From Desmodus rotundus (taxonomy: Eukaryota; Chordata; Mammalia; Chiroptera; Phyllostomidae): DNA of 64,000 nucleotides. Numbering within the stretch: the first letter of the stretch is position 1; every line of letters starts with the position of its first letter. The notes under the pieces were generated by a model that searched no databases, was not told the DNA's origin, and was given only the letters and a program-made list of their open reading frames with translations. This document shows positions 1 to 10,698 of the stretch, one piece after another. The DNA is taken from contig NC_071391.1 of NCBI RefSeq assembly GCF_022682495.2, positions 81,991,161 to 82,055,160 on the forward strand, given 5' to 3'. The position numbers were made by a program, and so were the translations under genes.

Positions 1-1232
1 TTGGGTAATGTAACTATGATGTGCCTTGGTGTGTACTTCCTTGAGTCCAACTTCTTTGGGACTCTCTGGGCTTCCTGAACTTCCTGGAAGTCTATTTCCT
101 TTGCCAGATTGGAGAAGTTTTCCTTCATTATTTATTCAAATAAGTTTTCAATTTCTTGCTCTTCCTCTTCTCCTTCTGGCAACCCTACAATTTGGATGTT
201 GGAACGTTTAAAGTTGTCCTGGAGGTTCCTAAGCCTCTCCTCATTTTTTTGAATTCTTGTTTCTTCATTCTGTTCTGGTTGAATGTTTATTTCTTCCTTC
301 TGGTCCAAACCATTGATTTGAATCCCAGTTTCCTTCCCATCACTGTTGGCTCCCTATATATTTTCCTTTATTTAACTTTTCACAGCCTTCCCTTCTTCCT
401 CTATTTTGCAACCATACTCAACCAATTCTGTGAGCATCCTGATTACCAGTGTTTTGAACTGTGCATCTGATAGGTTGGCTATCTCTTCATATGTTAGTTC
501 TATTTTTTCTGGAGCTTTGATCTGTTCTTCATTTGGGCTTTTTTTTTTTTTTTTGTCTCTGCATGCTTGTTACACAGTAAGTGGTAGAGCCTTAGGTGTT
601 CACTAGGGCAGGGCAACCCACTTCACTGCATTGTGAAGCTGTATGTGGGGGAGGGGTCTGAGAGAGAACAGTGCCCCTTGCTCAGCTCTCAGCCGGCTTT
701 CACTCACTTCCTCTACCACCCACAAGCAAATTGGACCCTTCTGGTGCTAATTCCCGGTGGGTGGTTTTGTGTATGTTTTAGGACCCTATGGGTCTCTCCA
801 ACAAACTCTCCTGTGAGTCTGGGAGTTTCTCCCGCTACTGCTTCTCCCACAGGTTTTTTCAGTCAGAGGTTTTGAGGCTTTATTTCCTTGCACTGGAACC
901 CTGGGTTGCGTGGTCTGTCTCACTCCCCAGTTGTTCCTCCTAGTTTATCCCCAAGCAAATGTGGGACCACACACTCTATCAGATACCACCTCACCCAGTC
1001 CTGCAGCCACTGCCTTTCCACGAGTCTCCTCCACCCCCGCTGTCCATCTCTACCCCTCCCACCAATCCGGGTGAATGTTTCTCCTTTAACTCCTTAGTTG
1101 TCAGACTTCCATACAGTTCAATTTTCTGGCATTTCTGGTTATTTTTTGTTTTTAAATTTGTTGTCCTTCTTTTGGTTGTGGGAGGAGGCACAATGTGTCT
1201 ACCTATGCCTCCACCTTGGCCAGAAGTTGCAG
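1..1232 (-). mobile_element. HAL1-type half-L1, 5' part (left side outside window)
   Basis: Read on the - strand, this begins near 1232 with an L1-like 5' end (a degraded 'CCAAGATGG'-type start followed by GTAGGTAGACACA-like sequence), passes through a roughly 650 bp 5' UTR and enters an ORF1 coiled-coil and RRM region that runs off the left edge. Its sequence closely parallels the complete elements at 36953-38884, 44593-46576 and 61544-63524. ORF1 is broken into several frames. It sits antisense in what should be the last LAYN intron. Whether it lacks ORF2 cannot be seen, because the 3' half is outside the window. Confidence 0.8.
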
Positions 1233-2014
1233 TTGGTTCTTGATTTCCCTTCCTTAATCTATGTATTTAGCACCTCACCAGGATTTGGAAATTGTGACTC
1301 TGAAGCTGTAGTCTATTTCACTTTTCTTGTGCCACAGACCCCTGTAGCAGTCTAGTGAAATCTATGGACTCCTTCCCAGAAGAATATTTTTAAATGCATA
1401 AGTTAAAATGCATTGGATTACAAGGGAAACAATTATACTAATACAGAGTTTAGCAAAATATTTCAAAAAATTAATGTAATACAGTAATACATGTACTTCT
1501 TTATTAATGCTTCTTTATTTAGTAATGGGTATAATTATAATTTTGAAGTAGAGATGAGTAAAATATTTACCTATTATAACTGTGATGTGATATGAAAATA
1601 TTTATGATTTTTGTCCTTTAAAATCCAAAATATTATTAATATTTTGTTGATCAAGTCCAAAATATTATTAATTCTATTCTGGTTTATTGCCTATAGTTAG
1701 AATTGAATGACATGCTAAATTTTACTTAGAGAAAAGCTTTTTTTTACTGTGATATTTGCCCCCACCCAGTTCTATTCACGGACCCTCTGGGGGCTCTGGG
1801 AGTCCCAGGATAAGTATCTCTGTTCTGTGCTCTAGCAGCAGTGAACAGACAATCACTTTAAACATAACAACATTTCCTGTTTTTTACCCCACCCCACCCT
1901 GAAGCCCTGACATGTTAAGTTTAGCCAGGTGACAAGTGCAGCTAGTGATTGCCCAGGATGACCTCCTCCTCCCCACCAGGAGGCTCAGGGATATTCTCAG
2001 TCCACCTGTCTAAA
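1233..2014. other. Presumed LAYN intron sequence, AT-rich
   Basis: No coding exon or recognisable young repeat is visible between the antisense HAL1 and the splice acceptor. The stretch is AT-rich and contains a 17-base direct repeat (TCCAAAATATTATTAAT near 1624 and again near 1656). Confidence 0.4.
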
Positions 2015-2040
2015 CTGCTCAGCCCTGGTTTCTTTCCTAG
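2015..2040 (+). other. Splice acceptor of terminal LAYN exon
   Basis: A pyrimidine-rich stretch ends in TTTCTTTCCTAG at 2040, immediately before the point where similarity to the layilin cytoplasmic tail begins. The open frame continues upstream by chance (back to about 1949), but the residues before the AG do not resemble layilin, so the exon is taken to start at 2041. Confidence 0.8.
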
Positions 2041-2398
2041 GAATCGGGAGCAGCCCGGCCCCAGCACAAAGGAACAGCACACCATTTGGCCATCTCCTCA
2101 CCATAGACCGGACCTGGAGGTTTACAACGTCATACGAAAACAAAGCGAAGCTGATTTAGCCGAGACCCGGCCAGACCTGAAGAACATTTCATTCCGAGTG
2201 TGTTCGGGAGAAGCCACTCCCGATGACATGTCTTGTGACTATGACAACATAGCTGTGAACCCATCGGAAAGTGGATTCATCACTCTAGCTAGCATAGAGA
2301 GTGGCTTTGTGACCAATGACATTTATGAGTTTTCTCCCCACCGAATGGGGAGGAGCAAGGAGTCTGGATGGGTGGAAAATGAAATATATGGTTATTAG
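2041..2398 (+). CDS. LAYN: Layilin, last coding exon (cytoplasmic tail)
   Basis: Layilin is a single-pass C-type lectin-like hyaluronan receptor whose cytoplasmic tail binds talin and other membrane-cytoskeleton linkers. This exon encodes most of the tail (about 118 residues) up to a TAG stop at 2396-2398. The frame enters as the third base of a split codon, then reads NREQPGPSTKEQHTIWPSP and continues through EVYNVIRKQSEADLAETRPD. The C-terminus holds two copies of an ESG-x-V-x-N-x-I-Y motif: ESGFVTNDIYEF at 2297-2332 and ESGWVENEIYGY at 2360-2395, which correspond to the reported talin-binding repeats. Compared with the human tail as I remember it, two residues appear to be missing after WPSPH. 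The lectin and transmembrane exons lie left of the window. The frame is intact and strongly conserved, so the gene is probably functional. The identification rests on recall of the tail sequence, not on a search. Confidence 0.9.
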
Positions 2399-3588
2399 GA
2401 CACATGAAACACACTTAAACTTACAAGAATGGGAAAGAAAAGAGAAGCAAAATTCTCCTATTTTCTATGAGGAAAACACTCAAAAGGCCTATGAAAATGC
2501 TGTTACCAAGTCCTAGGGGGTGAGCATGTGATCCCAAACAGTCCCTATTGAATCCCCAAGTTGTGGCTATATCCCTTTTTCTTGGCCTCTCGCCCCCGTC
2601 TATCTTATGAGAAAGCACCTTGCCCAGCATCTGGACATAGTAGAGAATCAATGTCAGTTGTTTGGTTACAGCCGACATGCAAGGGACAGTGCTTTCATTG
2701 GCACGGATAAGGTTGTGGCTGTGGGACTTGGGACACCCATCCCAGGTTCCATTTTTCTTCCCAGCCCACGTAATCACAAAGAGGCAGAAATTACAACAGA
2801 TTTCGAAGCCTACTGGTGCCAGCATCAGGCTGGCCTGCACATCAGCAATGCTTGTATCTGTTTTTTTCAAAGAATCAAATCAAATCAAAAGCAGGAAGCA
2901 GAATGTTAGTCAGTCTGTGTCTGCAGCCCTTCCTCTGCATGTGGCCTCATGGGACCTCTTTTCTTTCTCCTGACATCCCAACTTGGAAATACTTCAGAGG
3001 CAAAAATGAAATTTGAATTTGGCTTTTAGGCTTTTTTGTGTTCCAGCCCTGACACTGCACATTGTTCTGTTGGTGTGTTTGTTTTAGTGCAGCATTAACA
3101 CAATGTTGCTAATAATAATGACAATAATGATTCTTCTCTTTTGTTTCAGAAACATATTTCCAATATTTTTGGACTCAAGTCCAGAGAAAGGTTTCATGGC
3201 CTCATGTCAGTCATTTACCACTTGAAGGTCTGAAGGCCATTATTTAAATCATGAGCAACCTCTCTATCAGTTTAATATTATTTTAACCTCATATATATTA
3301 TTTTTAGAGTCTGTAGCTTTGCCTCACATGCGGAGCCCCAAATGAGATAAATTAACTAGCCTGGGTCAGGGCCGCATCAAATGCAGTGGATTGTAACCAC
3401 TGCCCAGTGACCTGTCCTGCTGGGGGACAGGGGGCAGGGGCAGGGAACAGGGTGGCCACAAAAAACATCATTTATGCCTGCTTCTGGCAAGTGTATTTGG
3501 TGGAGTTACAACATTTCAAGCAAAAACAGTGATCACGTGGTCTGAAGGACTAATTCATTGCTCTAAAAATTTGAAGTCCCCATCTTGC
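2399..3588 (+). other. Presumed LAYN 3' UTR and downstream flank
   Basis: Non-coding sequence directly follows the stop codon. I see no confident AATAAA signal in the first kilobase, so the cleavage site is not located. An ATTAAA near 3870 and an AATAAA near 4284 are candidates only. The short open frames here show no family resemblance. Confidence 0.4.
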
Positions 3589-3780
3589 TTCACACATCTT
3601 GGCTCTGTGATCTGTCCCTTTATCCTCCCCTGTGACCCTCAATTCTGGCCACTAATAGCTGAGAACCCCGGGAGGGCAGAGGTCCCATTGGCCCTGTCAG
3701 CACTGTACCTCCTACACCCAAGACAGCACCTTGCACAGAGCAGTCAGTCAACACTCACTGAATGGATGAACAATTCATCT
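3589..3780 (+). repeat. L2-like 3' end remnant
   Basis: The phrases 'GGGAGGGCAGAGGTCCC', 'AGCACCTTGCACAGAGC' and 'CACTCACTGAATGGATGAA' match the usual diverged L2 3' end pattern (gagggcagggac...agcacagtgcc...tgaatgaatga). It is an ancient fragment with no coding content. Confidence 0.55.
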
Positions 3781-4394
3781 TTCAGACTGATCTAAAATAG
3801 CCTAAATATTTCAAAAGTTCATAAGACCTGTTTTTCATACTCCACCTGGGTGAGGGTGGTAACTGAGTTATTAAAGTTCAAAAAGCACTCCCACCAACAG
3901 AGGAAGATGGAAGGATAGTGACAAGTAAACAAAGCTAGTGAGTTGTTAACAACTTGCTTTAATTATATCACTTAAACTTGAAATGAGGACCCATTCTTAA
4001 GGTTATAATCTCAGTGACCCTTTCAGCATCTTCTCTTTGTCATTCATGTGTTATCTGCACTGGAACCCACAGATTTCTTCCTCTGGATTTGCATGCAGCC
4101 AGCCTTACCCTGAATTTAAATTATTCAACTTCTTTTCCTCCTCAGATATACTAGCCTGAATTTATCCAGGCTAGTAACTCCATTACTATCTCTAATAATT
4201 GCACTTCACTTATGTAACAAACTTTTATCAAATGTTTTTGTTCAAATTGAACATTGAGTTTATCTAGTTATCACTTAAAAATTTAATAAACCCGTTTCAT
4301 CATTTAAAAACCATGGTTCCCAGGCTTCCCCCACCCCCACCCCCCAACTCTGATACACACAAGAGATGAAATGTAGCTATCAAATAATTCCTTG

Positions 4395-4700
4395 GGTCTC
4401 TCCACTTAAAAAGAATTTATTGAATGTCTACTCTGTGCCATACACTGTGTTAGATGTGGCACACAGGCCAAGGCTTGAATAAGTTGAGTTGTAAAATAGG
4501 TTACATACTTTTCTCAACATGCTAACTAGAAAGATTTTCCCCCTCTCATGTTATTTCTTCATTCATGTATTCACAAACTTTAATTATACCTACTTTGTGT
4601 CAGGAAACACGCTAAATGCTATGCATGTGACGATAAATATGGCAGACACAGGCTCATCTCATGGAGCTTACATTCTAGTGAGGAAAGAAGACACATCAGA
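4395..4700 (+). repeat. Two adjacent L2-like 3' end fragments
   Basis: 'TTTATTGAATGTCTACTCTG' at about 4417 and 'TACCTACTTTGTGTCAGG' at about 4586 are both versions of the L2 motif 'tattgagcacctactatgtgccaggcac'. The second is followed by the usual 'ATGGAGCTTACATTCTAGTG' ending. They may be two copies or one rearranged copy. Confidence 0.6.
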
Positions 4701-5187
4701 ACATAAATGAGTGAAAGAGAATTTGATATAATTTGTTTTTAATTGTGTGCAACTCTTTCTATTCTCCTTCCCCTTCCCTTTCTTTCCTGTCTGTTGCTGG
4801 ACACTTCAGTCCTAAGGCTATTAGGTAGGTCAGAGGGAGGTGGGCATCCATTTCCAGAGAGGTGCAGGGACTTGGTAGTTCATGATTGGGTGCCAGGCAT
4901 GAACAGGGTGGAAAAGGTATCCATACAGAGGGCAGACCTGGCTCAGATGTGGCCTGAGTAGGTGAGGAGGCCATCCATGCAGAGCATGGGGCAGCAGTCA
5001 CAGTGGGGGGTTGGTTGCACAAAGGGGAATTGGAAAAATAGGTAAGCATACTAAGGGTAAGAGCCAGGTGTCTTGCTGTCAGAGACAAAAGTTGCAGATA
5101 CAAAAAGGGAGAAAACTGGAGTGGAATTCATGGTATTAGATTAAAATTAGAAATATTGGTGTGATCTCATAGTTTTCAATACAGAGT
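4701..5187. other. Anonymous intergenic sequence
   Basis: No gene, RNA or recognisable repeat was identified in this roughly 0.5 kb stretch. Confidence 0.4.
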
Positions 5188-5397
5188 ATATACGATGTCT
5201 GTCCGGAAAAAGTCTAGCCATTGTTAATGTAACGAGAATAGTTTGCACAACATCAGTGTAAACTGGCAGCCCAGGAGAGTGGACTGGAATGTGCATGTGT
5301 AAATAATGATGACCTCACTGTACTAGTCAGGGGAGGCAGTAGACGCTGTTGGGTGAGGATATGTACTGTGTGGCCATCTCATTGTGGCCAACTTTGC
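5188..5397 (+). mobile_element. Mariner-like fragment
   Basis: It begins TACGATGTCTGTCCGGAAAA and continues with 'GTCTAGCCATTGTTAATGTA', a pattern I associate with Tc1/mariner elements carrying a short transposase. Only the 5' terminal portion is present. No opposite terminal repeat is seen before L1-type 5' UTR sequence takes over, so the right boundary is approximate. Confidence 0.5.
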
Positions 5398-6870
5398 AGC
5401 TGACTGGTGGGTAAATCCCTCCTATTGATCTTCCAACAGCAATCAAGGTTCAACTACAAGAGGAGGGTATACTCAGCCCACATGAAGGGCACACCTTGAG
5501 TATCTAGCTTGAGGGGTAGGAAAGGCTGTGCCACTGGACCCTACAGGACACCTAGTACGTTAGGCCACACTACCAAGACACGGAATCAAAGCAGCTCTAC
5601 CTAATACATAGAAACAAACACAGGGAGGCTGCCAAAATGAGGAAACAAAGAAACATGGCCCAAATATGAAAACTCCAGAAAAATAACTAAACAAAATGGA
5701 GATAAGCAATCTATCAGAGTTCAAAACACTGGTTATAAGGATACTCAAGGAAGTTAGTGATGCCCTCCACAGCATAAGATCCAGTCAGAAATGAAGGATA
5801 CAGTAATAAGTAAAGAACAATTTACAGGGAAACAACAGTAAAGTGGATGAAGCCGAGAATCAAATCAATGATTTGGAACATAAGGAAACAAAAACAACCA
5901 ATCAGAACAACAAGAAAAGAGAATCCAAAAATTGAGGATAGTATAAGCAGCCTCTGAGACAACTTCAAGAGGTCCAGCATTTGCATTATAGGGGTGCCAG
6001 CAGGAGAAGAGAAAGAGCAAGTCACTGGAAACATATTTGAAAAAATAATGAAAGAAAACTTCCCTAATTTGGTGAAGGAAATAGACATGCAAGTCCAGGA
6101 AGCACAGAGAGTCCCAAACAAGATGGATGCAAAGAGGCCCACTCCAGGACACATCATAATTAAAATGCCAAAGGTTAAAGATAAAGAGAGAATCTTAAAA
6201 GCAGCAAGAGAAAAGCAGTTAGTTACCTACAAGGGAGTTCTCATAAGACTGTCAGCTGATTTCTCTAAAAAATACTTTGCAGGCTAGAAGGAATTGGCAA
6301 GAAATGTTCAAAGTCAGGAAAAGTAGGGACCTACAGCCAAGATTGCTCTACCCAGCAAAGCTATCATTTAGAATCGAAGGGCAGATAAAGAGCTTCCCAG
6401 ACAAGAAAACACTAAGGGAGTTCATGATCACCAAACCATTATTATATGAAATGTTAAAGGAACTTATTTAAGAAAAAGAAATAGATCAAAAGTATGAGCA
6501 ATAAAATGCCAATAAATACATATTTAACAATTGAATTTAAAAATAAACTAAGCAAATAAGAACAGAGACAGAATCATAGATACAGAGAGGATTTTGATGG
6601 TCGCCAGATGGGAGGCAGGTGTCGGGGAATGGGTGAGGTAGTGAGGAGATTAAGAAGTACACATAGGTAGTTACAGAATAGCCATGGGGATGTAAAGTAC
6701 AGTATAGGAAATGGAGCAGTCAAAGAACTTATACCCATGACCCATGGACATGAGCAATGGTGTGGGGATCACCTGAGGGAGTGGGGATTGCTGGGTGGAG
6801 GGGAGCAATGGAAAAATCAGGACAACTGTGATGGCATAATGAATAAAATATAATTGAAAAAATTTTTAAA
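5398..6870 (+). mobile_element. Older HAL1-type element (ORF1 joined directly to 3' end)
   Basis: An L1M-like 5' UTR (about 5398-5640) is followed by ORF1 remnants. These are a degraded coiled coil to about 5985, then the RRM and C-terminal domain in the frames 5994-6287 (EKIMKENFPNLVKEIDMQ, RHII-type segment as GHIIIKMPKVKDKER) and 6277-6471 (LQPRLLYPAKLSFRIEG). ORF1 ends near 6471. A G-rich 3' UTR and an A-rich tail (to about 6870) follow within 400 bp, so no endonuclease or reverse transcriptase region is present. Frameshifts and stops show it is older than the copies at 12, 37, 44.6 and 61.5 kb. Confidence 0.7.
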
Positions 6871-7389
6871 TCAAAAATGTATTAAAAAATGTAAACTACC
6901 CTTCTAAGGATCATTTGAGATCTTGCTTCCCAGCAATTGTCATCAGCGTGGCTCAAAAAAAATCTTAACAAAAATTAAAAAAAGAAAAGGAAAGAAACCA
7001 GAATTAGAAAAAGTAGCTGATTCCCTGGCTGGAACAGGAAAAATACCAGATTAGCTCAGCAACATCTGGCACAAATAATGCCCCATTTTATTACAAAATC
7101 TTTTATTACAAAATCATTAGTAATTCTGTAACATAACATCACACTCAAGCACACCATAAAACATTTTAGGGGAAATGTTCAACTTAAAACTATAAATTAT
7201 TACATCCATACTATTAACCTACCAATCACATTCAAGCAGGCATTACTTCTGCCTGACCCTGTATTACAGGCCAGCTTGTAGTGGCCCACACTGGCCCAAT
7301 GTGGGACAATTTGAGCATCGAAATAAATAATTATAGTGATGGGTTATAACCTACTGGGTAAACAGGAAACCATGAGTCCACACTGATAT

Positions 7390-7537
7390 AAAAGAATAAA
7401 TTGGTGGGGGAGGGAGGTGGGACTGGCTGGGGTGGGGTGGAGGAAAGGGGAGAAAATGCAGACAATTGTAACTGAATAAAAATAAATAAAATATTTTTAA
7501 AAATAAAATAAATAAAAAATAAAAAAAGAATAAATTG
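7390..7537 (+). mobile_element. Very short 5'-truncated L1 insertion with target-site duplication
   Basis: About 120 bp of L1 3' UTR (the GGGGGAGGGAGGTGGG polypurine tract and 'CAATTGTAACTGAATAAAAA') plus a long A-rich tail are flanked by AAAAGAATAAATTG at 7390-7403 and 7524-7537. The 14 bp perfect duplication shows a target-primed insertion. The 3' UTR type matches the young L1 at 19489-26218. Confidence 0.8.
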
Positions 7538-7577
7538 ACATTTTGATGAGGTATGGAATTTACATGGTTTCAAAGCA

Positions 7578-7816
7578 CAGTCATACCTCGGTCCTTGTCA
7601 ACTTCAAAACTCATCAAACCCTGTACTCATCATATTTTGAGGAGAAAAAGTTATTTCAGCAGTCAACACTTGCTCGGGACTCATGGCACTTGCTAGAATT
7701 TGTATGAGTCATAATACGCCCCATGAGAGAAAATGCTTCATCTTTTGGTATTCATTGGTTTCAGCACTCGTCAGGAATTCCAGGGTAAATTCATGACCAG
7801 TGTCATGGTACCACTG
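7578..7816. mobile_element. Tigger/pogo-like MITE
   Basis: The left end CAGTCATACCTCGGTCC and the inverted right end (CAGTGGTACCATGACAC on the other strand) are diverged terminal inverted repeats of the CAGTnnTACC type. The interior repeats 'ACTCATC/ACTCGTC' words, as in small palindromic Tigger-derived elements. There is no transposase frame. The flanking TA duplication is decayed, so the family is inferred. Confidence 0.5.
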
Positions 7817-8685
7817 CATCTCCCCCACAAAATGCTCACTCATTACACTGCATGCAAACACCATCTTAAATCAAATGATCAATATGAACAATGTCAATAA
7901 TGGGACAAATTGAAATTTCATACCACCTACTCAGATACAAAGAAATGAACACAACATCACATTTGTAATATTTCTGCCAAAGATGCATAATCTGAATCTA
8001 ATTATGAGGAAGCATCATGCAAAAACATTGTATAAAATAACTGCCTACTTTGAGTCTCAAGGTAACGAAAGTCAGAAAAGACTGAGGAACTACTCTAGAG
8101 TGAAAGAGACTACAGAGAGCTAAATAGTAAAGGCACTGTTTCATTCTGAAGAGCCCTTTTTTCTATTACAGAAATTACTGGAACATCTGGCAAATCTTGG
8201 GTGGGGTCTGAGGACTAGATAGCAGTCATATATTGGTGTTAGCTTCTTGATTTTGATGGTTGAATTGAGGTCATCTCAGAGGACGTCCTTGTTTGTGGGA
8301 AATACACATAAGAGTGTTAAGGGATGATGCAACATCAGGTTGGCAACTTACACTCAGATGGTTCTGCAGGGGGAAGGTTCTTTGTACTGTACTTGCAACT
8401 TATTACTTAGTTTGAAATTGAGGGAAAACATTTGCAAACAGTGGTACTGTAAGTATTAGTAACATATTACTGGCAGTATGCTGACGTTATGGTTGAAAGC
8501 ATTTGATCCACACAAAAATGAATCGTTGTTAAAGCTTTCAATCAGTGTTCTGCTGCCCCTTGCACCCCAGCTCAGGCTCAATGCCCACACCCCACATCGT
8601 TCATGTCCTTGAAGGTACAGGGAGCCATGATGAATACTTTCTGATTAGGACCACCACCCTCCAAAAGTCAGTTCAGCCATCCCTC

Positions 8686-8732
8686 TGTGTTCACAGGGGA
8701 ACAAGATTTCAACTTGTTCCCCTGTGAACACA
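8686..8732. repeat. Perfect 20 bp inverted repeat, 7 nt loop
   Basis: TGTGTTCACAGGGGAACAAG at 8686-8705 is exactly complementary to 8713-8732, with the loop ATTTCAA between. A perfect 20 bp stem is unexpected in sequence otherwise as diverged as its surroundings. Confidence 0.95.
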
Positions 8733-8756
8733 AATATGTGATCTAGACTACATAAG

Positions 8757-8820
8757 CTCTAAGTGTCTTTCAGCACTTTCTAAGTGACACTTTCTAAGTG
8801 TGAAGTGTCTAAGTGTCTCT
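8757..8820 (+). repeat. Cluster of CTAAGTG-type words
   Basis: The word (T)CTAAGTG(T/A) occurs about four times in 64 bp, with GTGTC and AGTGTGAAGTG variants between. It looks like slippage or a decayed short tandem repeat. Confidence 0.6.
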
Positions 8821-9646
8821 AAAACTGGTTGATTTCAATATGATTTTTTTCTAGCTTATTGTTGAGCGTGTCATGCCACTTGACACCCAAACCTGTGGTA
8901 AGACACACCGCATGGTGGATGCACCCTGTAGAAAAGTGCCAAATGACGGCCTAGGAAACTGCACATCCAGAGATGGAAAAGCAACACAGCCAGCTTCTTT
9001 TTTCTCTCAAACAGTAGTTAATGGTTAATAATTGCCAATAAATCTTGAGCTATTTTTAAATCCTGAGTTTGAAGAGCAGAAAGAAATGGTGTCTGAATGA
9101 GTCCAAACAAGGGCATCAGGGGAAACCAGTGCTTCAGAATAGAAGACAACCAGGTTAGGTCTTAAAAACACATAGGTTTTGAAAGTATGAAGCTGTTCAA
9201 TATATGGTATCACAAAATAACTACTCGTGTTTTCTACGGTGGGTTACATCTTTTAATTAGTAAAATTTAGATCCCTTCAGGGACAGCAAAATTTAGATCC
9301 TTTCAAACAGCTCAAAATTTGTGCTGCTCTGTTCTTATTTTTTCACATATGAAACACATACATGTTTGGCTCAAGGCAAGATCAAGCAGAATTTACAATT
9401 GCTTGGCTGTGTTGGTCTAATTAGGGGGAAAGGCCAGAGATCCATCAATGCAATGCAACTTTTGCCAGAAAGTTGGAAACTGCTTCGTTTTCACCAACAG
9501 GTGGCAGTGTTAGGATACCATAGAAATTCCTACTACTGTTCCTTAGCATCTGGCAAGTAACTTCCTGCCCGGAAGGGAGTAGGGAGTAAAAAATGTTATA
9601 AGGACAAATAAGATAGTATAAAGAAGTCGTTAAAATCCTGGATTCC

Positions 9647-9812
9647 GCGCCTTGACTGGTGTGACTCGGTTGGATGTCGTTCCACAAAGCAAAAGGTTGC
9701 TGGTTCCATTCCTGGTTAGGGCGCATTCCAGAGGCACCTGGTAGATGTTTGTCTCCCTCTCTTTCTCCTTCCCTTCCTCATCTCTAAAATAAATAAATAG
9801 TCTTTTTTAAAA
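9647..9812 (+). mobile_element. VES SINE (tRNA-derived)
   Basis: The head CTTGACTGGTGTGACTCGGT with a B-box-like GGTTCCATTCCTGG is followed by a CT-rich segment and an A-rich tail with AAATAAATAAATAG. Flanks TAAAATCCTGGATTC (left) and TAAAATTTGGGTTC (right) form an imperfect target-site duplication. The head derives from a tRNA gene with an internal RNA polymerase III promoter, and the element is mobilised by L1. Confidence 0.85.
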
Positions 9813-9834
9813 TTTGGGTTCTGGAGTTAGAGTG

Positions 9835-9990
9835 TCTAGATTCTGAATCCTGTTTCTGCCGCTTACTAGCTGTGCAATCACAAACTACTGAATTACTTAA
9901 GCCTCAATTTCTTCATCTTCAAAATGAGGGTAACATTATCTACCTAAGAGTGCTGTTGTGAGAATAAAATCACAAAATATTTGCAAGGCA
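9835..9990 (+). repeat. MIR SINE remnant
   Basis: 'CTTACTAGCTGTGCAATCAC', 'CCTCAATTTCTTCATCTTCA' and 'AAAATGAGGGTAACATTATC' follow the MIR consensus order. It is ancient and diverged. Confidence 0.75.
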
Positions 9991-10007
9991 CTGCCACATA
10001 TTATGGG

Positions 10008-10440
10008 TTGAAGTCCATGTCATATGTTGAAGTCCTGACCCCCAGTACCTCAAACTGCCATCTTATTTGGAGATAGGGTCATTGCAGGTGTGATTTGTTA
10101 ACATGAAGCCATTCCAGTGGGCCCTAGTCTATCTAATATGACTGGTGTCCTTATAAAAAGAGATTAGGACACAGAGACATGCACACAGGGACAACATCTT
10201 GTGAAGGAGATGGCAGAGATTGGGAGGATGCTTCCACAAGCTAAGGAATACCTAAGATCACTGCCACCCACCGGAAACTAGCTGAGAAGCCAGAAAGAGT
10301 CTCCCCCACAGCCTTTCAGAAGGAACCAACCCTGGTAGCACCTTGATCTCAGACTTCCAGCCTCCAAATCTGTGAGGCAATACACTTGTGTTGTTGGAAC
10401 CACCCCGTCTGTGATACTTTGCTAAAGCAGCCCTGGTAAA
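10008..10440 (+). mobile_element. Solo LTR of the ERVL-MaLR group (MST/MLT1-like)
   Basis: Diagnostic words appear in order: CATATGTTGAAGTCCTGACC, TTATTTGGAGATAGGGTC, GACTGGTGTCCTTATAAAAA, CTTGATCTCAGACTTCCAGC and TTGGAACCACCCCGTCTGTG. Only the long terminal repeat is present and no internal coding region. This is an old mammalian insertion. Confidence 0.8.
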
Positions 10441-10492
10441 TATACAACACGTGATAAGTACTAGTTAATTTTAGTTATTAACTCTGTATACT

Positions 10493-10698
10493 TTTTTTAA
10501 AAGATTTTATTTTTAGAGACAAGGGAAGGGAGGAAGACAGAGAGGAAGAGAAACATCAAGGCCAGAGAGAACCATCGGTCAGTTGCCTGCCACATACACC
10601 CTAACCAGGTAACAAACCCAGAACCCAGGCACAAAGAACTGAACCGGCTACACTTCGCCTTGCAGGACGATGCCCAACAGAGACACAGCAGTCAGGGC
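10493..10698 (-). mobile_element. VES SINE, reverse orientation
   Basis: On the - strand the head GCCCTGACTGCTGTGTCTCT starts at 10698. A box-B-like segment and the GA-rich part (antisense GGGAAGGGAGGAAGACAGAG) follow, with an A-rich tail ending near 10493. The 5' half is diverged. Confidence 0.75.

Larger units (their letters stand above)
7817..9646. other. Anonymous intergenic sequence with a hairpin and a short-word cluster
   Basis: No coding exon was recognised in this 1.8 kb. It contains the perfect inverted repeat at 8686-8732 and the CTAAGTG cluster at 8757-8820. The region just before the hairpin (about 8670) resembles a Tigger terminus, so part of it may be an old DNA transposon. 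Confidence 0.35.

Noticed and set aside
1949..2040. Upstream extension of the LAYN frame to an ATG
   Set aside because: The residues before 2041 do not resemble layilin and a good splice acceptor ends at 2040.
8686..8732. Pre-microRNA
   Set aside because: A 20 bp stem with a 7 nt loop is too short for a typical precursor; kept only as an inverted repeat.
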